DNA from: an uncultured Collinsella sp.
GTDB taxonomy: Bacteria; Actinomycetota; Coriobacteriia; Coriobacteriales; Coriobacteriaceae
DNA length: 15,497 nucleotides
NCBI GenBank assembly: GCA_900549195.1
Contig: URNK01000020.1
Span: 1-15,497, forward strand
Direction of reading: 5' to 3'
Positions within the stretch are counted from its first letter, which is position 1, and the number at the start of each line of letters is the position of its first letter. The notes under the pieces are model-generated. The model ran no database searches and had not been told where the DNA came from. It saw only the letters and a list, made by a program, of their open reading frames with translations. Positions 12,027-15,497 of the stretch are shown here, piece by piece. The translations under genes and the position numbers were made by a program.

Positions 12027-14936
12027 ATGAGAGTCGAACTTAAGGATTTCCAAGCCGGTGCGGTCGCGACCCTGGCGAACAAGTTGCAGTCGATGCGCCG
12101 ACGCTACGAGCAGGACGGCGAGCTGTCCTCGATGTGCCTCGCATCTCCCACGGGGTCGGGCAAAACGGTCATGTGCGCAGCGACGATCGAAGCGCTCTTC
12201 TTCGGAGACGACGATCTGAGCCTCATGCCCGACGAGAATGCCGTCGTTCTTTGGCTCTCGGATTCCCCGAGCCTGAACGAGCAGACGAGCGTGCGTTTCT
12301 CAAACGTGGCGGACAAGCTAGCAGACAGCATCCTTGACAGGCGCCACCTGGTCACAATTACCAACGACTTCGGAGCCGCGCACGACATTCTCGAGCCGCG
12401 CCACGTCTATTTCCTCAGTAAGGACCTACTCAGTAAGAACGGCCTGCTCACCAAGGGTAGTGAGGCCAACTCCGGCCGCGTGTTCTGGGACATCCTTGAC
12501 CGCACCATCAGGGACCCGGAGCGTAACCTCTATCTGTTCATAGACGAGGCCCATCGCGGTCTGGGGGCCAATGCCTCGAGCGAGCGCGGCACCGCGACGA
12601 TCTACGCCAGCCTCATTGATGGGCTCGACGGCCGTGCAGCGATGCCCATCGTCGTCGGGGTCTCTGCCACGCCGCAGAGGTTCGAGGCAGCCATGGACCA
12701 GCGCGCCGATCGCGTGCGTATGCCAAAGGTCGCTGTGACCCCTCGCGAGGTTCAGGAGTCAGGTCTGCTCAAGGACATCATCGAGTTGCGCGTGCCAGAG
12801 AAGGACGACCCTGTCGAGCACCAGTACCTCACTATGGCGTGCGAGCGCTATGCCTTGGCCTGCCGCGAGTGGAGCGAGTACTGTGCCCGTGAGGGCGAGA
12901 GCCCCGTCAACCCGCTGCTGCTCATCCAAGCGGCGGACAACGTGAGCAGCTCGGCCCTGGCTGAGATGTGCGACCAGATCACGAGCCTGGTCCCCGGCCT
13001 TTCCGAGGCGATGTCGTTCGCCAACGTCTTCGGCGAGCATAAGGACATCGCGGCGGGAAAATACCTCATTCCCTATGTCGAACCCGAGTTCGTTCAGGAC
13101 GCCTCGCGCATTCGCGTGCTCTTTGCCAAGGAGGCTGTCTCCAACGGATGGGACTGCCCGCGAGCGGAGGTCATCTTCTCGCAGCGCAGGCGCTCGGACT
13201 CGACCTATATCGCACAGCTCGTGGGGCGTATGGTGCGCACCCCACTTGCGCGGCGCATCGAATCCGATGACCTTTTGAATTCCGTCGCCTGCTACCTGCC
13301 CCAGTTCAATCCCGAGAGCACTCAGGACGTGGTTGACTACCTCATGGGCCGCAAGGACGACATGGGCGAGAGTTCCATCGGCAAGCAGAACATCGTTCTC
13401 AACCCCGTGACCATCACGGCGGCTGCGCCCAAGTCCGAAGCCGACTACCAACAGGAGCTCAAGGCGTACGAGGAGAACGAGAAGGCCATTGAGACAGCGC
13501 GGCGGGCACAGCCCGGCTATCAGGCGCCGCTTGCCGGCATCGCGATTCAGGAGCCGTTGGACATGCAGGGAACGCAGCCCTCGCTTGCCTCGGGGGTCAA
13601 CCCCGTCGACGTTCCGGCGCCAGAAGCGGAGCCGGCGCCTCAGCCCGCAACGGGCAACGACGTTGCAGCGTCTGCCCCGCAGCAACCTGCGACACCTGAG
13701 CCAAGTTCCGCACAGACCGAGCCGACCCAGCCCGTCTCGGTCGTAATACCCGTGCCCATGGCAAAGCCCAAGCCGCCCACCAAGCGCGAGCAGTCTTTCA
13801 CGCATCAGGAGTGGCAGGGCATCCGCACAGCCTTCGATTCCATCCCCGTGCAGCGCATTCCGAAGAAGGCCAGGAACGAATTCCAGAGCCTGGTTAAGAC
13901 GGCGACTCTGCTTGTCGAGACTGGCCTCGATGTCAATGCCGCGGCCGACGTGAAAAAACAGTTCGTCCAGAAGCTCAAGGGATACATCGTTGCTAACGAG
14001 GACGAGTACCGCGAAGCCAAACACGACGTAGAGGTTGCCGAGACCGTCAAGATCACGCTCGACAAGCTCAACGAGACCGAGGACCAAGAGCAGGAGGAGG
14101 CCCGCACGGACGCCGAGGGCCTCAGAAAGGCCGCCCGCGACGCCGACATGCATTTCACTAAGGAGTTTGCGAATGAGTATCGTCGCGCCAACTTCAAGGA
14201 GCTTGGGCGGCCCGAGTGCGACCTGCGCCTTGCCGCAGCGGTGCGCACGCAGGCCATCGTTGGTGCGCTCGAGGGCTGGGCGGCTCAATGCCGAAAGGGA
14301 TATTTCGATAAGGTCGATGGATCTGGCGATTACGATTACCTCAACGATGCCGCGAAGCAGCGCTACGACGAGCTGGCCCGTGAAACCGAGGGCAAACGCC
14401 TCACAAAGATAGAGTGGCCCACATCCACCAGCACGTCGGACAACTTCGCCAAGTATCCACGCCATATCGTGCAGAAAGAGGACGGCCTCTGCCCGCTCGA
14501 CCTGAACCCGGTCGAAGACTTTATCGTTAAGAACGAGTTGGCGAAGAGCCGCACGGTTGCCTTCTATCGCAATCCGTCAGGCAGCATGTCTGCCAAGGCG
14601 TTCTCGATCCCGTACATGTCTTCGGTGGGGCGTAAGGCCCTGCATCCGGACTTCCTCTTTTTCGTGAAGGACGGTGACGGGACAGTCAAACCGTCGATCG
14701 TCGACCCGCACGGAGATTTCCTCAGTGACACGCTTGCCAAGATCAGGGGTTACGTTGCCTATCTACGTGAGTATCCCGACGTGTTTAAGCAGGTCCTTTT
14801 CGTTGGGGACATGGGAGGGGGCGTATACAAGGTGCTTAACCTCTTGCGCGCCGATGTGCAGGATGCCGTTATGGGCTACAGCGATGTCGATTGCAAGGCA
14901 CTCTTCTATAGCTCGTATGCAAACGACTACCAATAG
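12027..14936 (+). CDS. res: Type III restriction subunit Res (SF2 helicase plus nuclease-like domain)
   Basis: This is the 969-aa partner of Mod. Res uses ATP to communicate or move along DNA from a Mod-bound site and cuts unmethylated DNA. Superfamily 2 helicase motifs are present: Walker A PTGSGKT (41-47), DEAH (173-176), SATP (213-216), GWDCPRA (374-380) and QLVGRMVR (397-404). A low-complexity Pro/Ala/Gln linker (about 509-589) and a Glu-rich helical, probably coiled-coil region follow. The C-terminus has HPDFLFF (873-879) and SIVDPHG (890-896), which line up with a PD-(D/E)xK nuclease site, but the Lys position is His895. ATG 12027 has a GAGGT site at 12018-12022 and lies 2 nt after the mod stop. 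A phage-defence role fits; nuclease activity is inferred. Confidence 0.88.
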   Translation: MRVELKDFQAGAVATLANKLQSMRRRYEQDGELSSMCLASPTGSGKTVMCAATIEALFFGDDDLSLMPDENAVVLWLSDSPSLNEQTSVRFSNVADKLADSILDRRHLVTITNDFGAAHDILEPRHVYFLSKDLLSKNGLLTKGSEANSGRVFWDILDRTIRDPERNLYLFIDEAHRGLGANASSERGTATIYASLIDGLDGRAAMPIVVGVSATPQRFEAAMDQRADRVRMPKVAVTPREVQESGLLKDIIELRVPEKDDPVEHQYLTMACERYALACREWSEYCAREGESPVNPLLLIQAADNVSSSALAEMCDQITSLVPGLSEAMSFANVFGEHKDIAAGKYLIPYVEPEFVQDASRIRVLFAKEAVSNGWDCPRAEVIFSQRRRSDSTYIAQLVGRMVRTPLARRIESDDLLNSVACYLPQFNPESTQDVVDYLMGRKDDMGESSIGKQNIVLNPVTITAAAPKSEADYQQELKAYEENEKAIETARRAQPGYQAPLAGIAIQEPLDMQGTQPSLASGVNPVDVPAPEAEPAPQPATGNDVAASAPQQPATPEPSSAQTEPTQPVSVVIPVPMAKPKPPTKREQSFTHQEWQGIRTAFDSIPVQRIPKKARNEFQSLVKTATLLVETGLDVNAAADVKKQFVQKLKGYIVANEDEYREAKHDVEVAETVKITLDKLNETEDQEQEEARTDAEGLRKAARDADMHFTKEFANEYRRANFKELGRPECDLRLAAAVRTQAIVGALEGWAAQCRKGYFDKVDGSGDYDYLNDAAKQRYDELARETEGKRLTKIEWPTSTSTSDNFAKYPRHIVQKEDGLCPLDLNPVEDFIVKNELAKSRTVAFYRNPSGSMSAKAFSIPYMSSVGRKALHPDFLFFVKDGDGTVKPSIVDPHGDFLSDTLAKIRGYVAYLREYPDVFKQVLFVGDMGGGVYKVLNLLRADVQDAVMGYSDVDCKALFYSSYANDYQ

Positions 14937-15009
14937 GAGATTGATTGAGTATCGGCTCCGAATTGTGCTCAGTTTAGGGCTTCGCAAACAACGAAAGAGG
15001 AAAACGAGG

Positions 15010-15047
15010 AATCAAGGCGGTCTCTCCATCGTGAGGCCGCCTTGATT
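15010..15047 (+). terminator. Probable terminator of the R-M operon
   Basis: AATCAAGGCGGTCTC (15010-15024) pairs with GAGGCCGCCTTGATT (15033-15047): 15 bp with one G-U and an 8-nt loop, 73 bp after the res stop. The downstream U-tract is weak (the stem's final TT, then TATGGG), so termination may be incomplete. Confidence 0.65.
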
Positions 15048-15228
15048 TATGGGTACGCGGTCGGGTCTTTGCTAGCCGGCATCCGCCGTGAATCGGCCAC
15101 GGCTCCGCGGCCGGGTGGCACCTCTGCTACGCCGCGTCAAGGGGCCCATGAGACCCCGCACAAACCTCCGCTTCGCTCCGGTTGGTGGAGGTCGTCATGG
15201 ACTCCCTTGACCCGTCTTCGCTCCGGTG

Positions 15229-15251
15229 CGGCTTTGCAGGGAGCAAAGCCG
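15229..15251. repeat. Perfect 9-bp hairpin with a third downstream arm copy
   Basis: CGGCTTTGC, a 5-nt loop AGGGA, and GCAAAGCCG. The left arm recurs at 15276-15284, which would allow two alternative pairings of the GCAAAGCCG segment, as in a switchable leader. Confidence 0.6.
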
Positions 15252-15332
15252 ACGACGACGCGCGGCGTCGCCATTCGGCTTTGCCCGCAGGGGCGAGATG
15301 TTGAGGGCCACGTGCCCGGAACGGAGGAAGAC

Positions 15333-15449
15333 ATGCAGCAGCTGATGACCGAGGAAATCGCCAAGACGGTGCCGAGGCTCTACGAGCAGGACGGGGCGGA
15401 GGACCCCACGGTCTACGTCCACTACTTCTCGTGCGTGAACGGATGGGAC
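15333..15449 (+). CDS. DUF2958 protein, 5' fragment cut by contig end
   Basis: Thirty-nine codons are present. MQQLMTEEIAKTVPRLYEQD followed by PTVYVHYFSC matches the start of DUF2958 proteins (typically M-x-L-L-T-x-E-x-x-x-x-x-P-x-L-Y, then I/V-Y-V-K/H-x-F). These small proteins, of unknown function, are common on integrative and conjugative elements and plasmids. GGAGGA at 15323-15328 is a strong ribosome binding site 4 nt before the ATG. The gene runs into adapter at 15450. Its presence supports reading the region from about 9236 as mobile or accessory DNA. Confidence 0.7.
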
Positions 15450-15497
15450 CTGTCTCTTATACACATCTCCGAGCCCACGAGACTAGCGCTCATCTCG
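15450..15497. other. Nextera i7 adapter with index (sequencing artefact)
   Basis: Bases 15450-15483 are the reverse complement of the adapter at the left end, starting with the mosaic end CTGTCTCTTATACACATCT. They are followed by the 8-nt index TAGCGCTC (15484-15491) and ATCTCG of the flow-cell arm. The same index appears at both ends, so both ends come from one library. The leftward frame beginning MYKRQ here is adapter translation, not a gene. Confidence 0.98.

Larger units (their letters stand above)
14937..15332. other. Structured non-coding region between res and the DUF2958 gene
   Basis: No credible gene was seen. After the hairpin at 15010-15047 the sequence becomes very GC-rich and full of inverted repeats. 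GTCAAGGG/CCCTTGAC (15136-15143/15204-15211) encloses ACCTCC/GGAGGT (15164-15169/15187-15192). CGGCTTTGC/GCAAAGCCG (15229-15237/15243-15251) forms a tight stem, with a third copy of CGGCTTTGC at 15276-15284. CGACGC/GCGTCG lies between. CTTCGCTCCGGT is repeated directly (15171-15182, 15216-15227). Such folded leaders occur upstream of genes on conjugative elements. Confidence 0.6.

Noticed and set aside
15195..15464. 89-aa leftward protein beginning MYKRQ
   Set aside because: Its start codon and first residues are encoded by adapter, and it opposes the DUF2958 gene and the structured region.

Overview
The window is a contig of about 15.4 kb of genomic DNA (44-15449) with untrimmed Nextera i7 sequencing adapter at both ends (1-43 and 15450-15497). 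The gene content (a MalP/MalA-type maltose pair, YchF, type I asparaginase, GuaA), the high GC with G/C-rich third positions, strong purine-rich ribosome binding sites and protein sequences resembling gut Coriobacteriia suggest an actinobacterium close to Collinsella. That placement is inference from recognition, not a search.

Layout. (1) 44-3988 is a sugar region. A zinc-dependent alcohol/polyol dehydrogenase, cut by the contig end, runs leftward. Across a 356-bp regulatory gap, an alpha-glucoside PTS permease (EIICB, MalP-like) and an NAD/Mn-dependent GH4 6-phospho-alpha-glucosidase (MalA-like) run rightward. The permease imports and phosphorylates an alpha-glucoside and the GH4 enzyme cleaves the 6-phosphate product. 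The gap holds an 18-bp palindrome placed between the -35 and -10 of the dehydrogenase promoter, and a 14-bp inverted pair of related sequence, so one repressor (GntR/HutC-like sites) may control both directions. (2) 4116-9235 is mostly core genome: ychF with a small DUF1648 membrane protein, a leftward HAD-like mini-protein, a small XRE regulator diverging from it around a 26-bp perfect palindrome, leftward ansA, and rightward guaA ended by a strong intrinsic terminator. (3) 9236-15449 looks like an accessory island placed directly after guaA. It starts with a lower-GC intergenic stretch containing short repeats and palindromes. An operon follows: a 55-aa ribbon-helix-helix protein, a type III DNA methyltransferase (Mod), and a 969-aa helicase-nuclease (Res). 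A hairpin-dense non-coding stretch and the 5' part of a DUF2958 gene, typical of conjugative-element cargo, come last.

The most notable feature is a G10 homopolymer at 10096-10105 that splits mod. The 90 residues before it resemble the N-terminal domain of this methyltransferase family but run into a stop just after the tract. The catalytic part continues in a different frame. With nine Gs the two parts would form one 727-residue protein. This is the architecture of a phase-variable type III methyltransferase (phasevarion-type switch), here captured in the out-of-frame state unless the homopolymer was miscounted. The paired Res has complete helicase motifs and a nuclease-like C-terminus where the usual D/E-x-K reads D-P-H.
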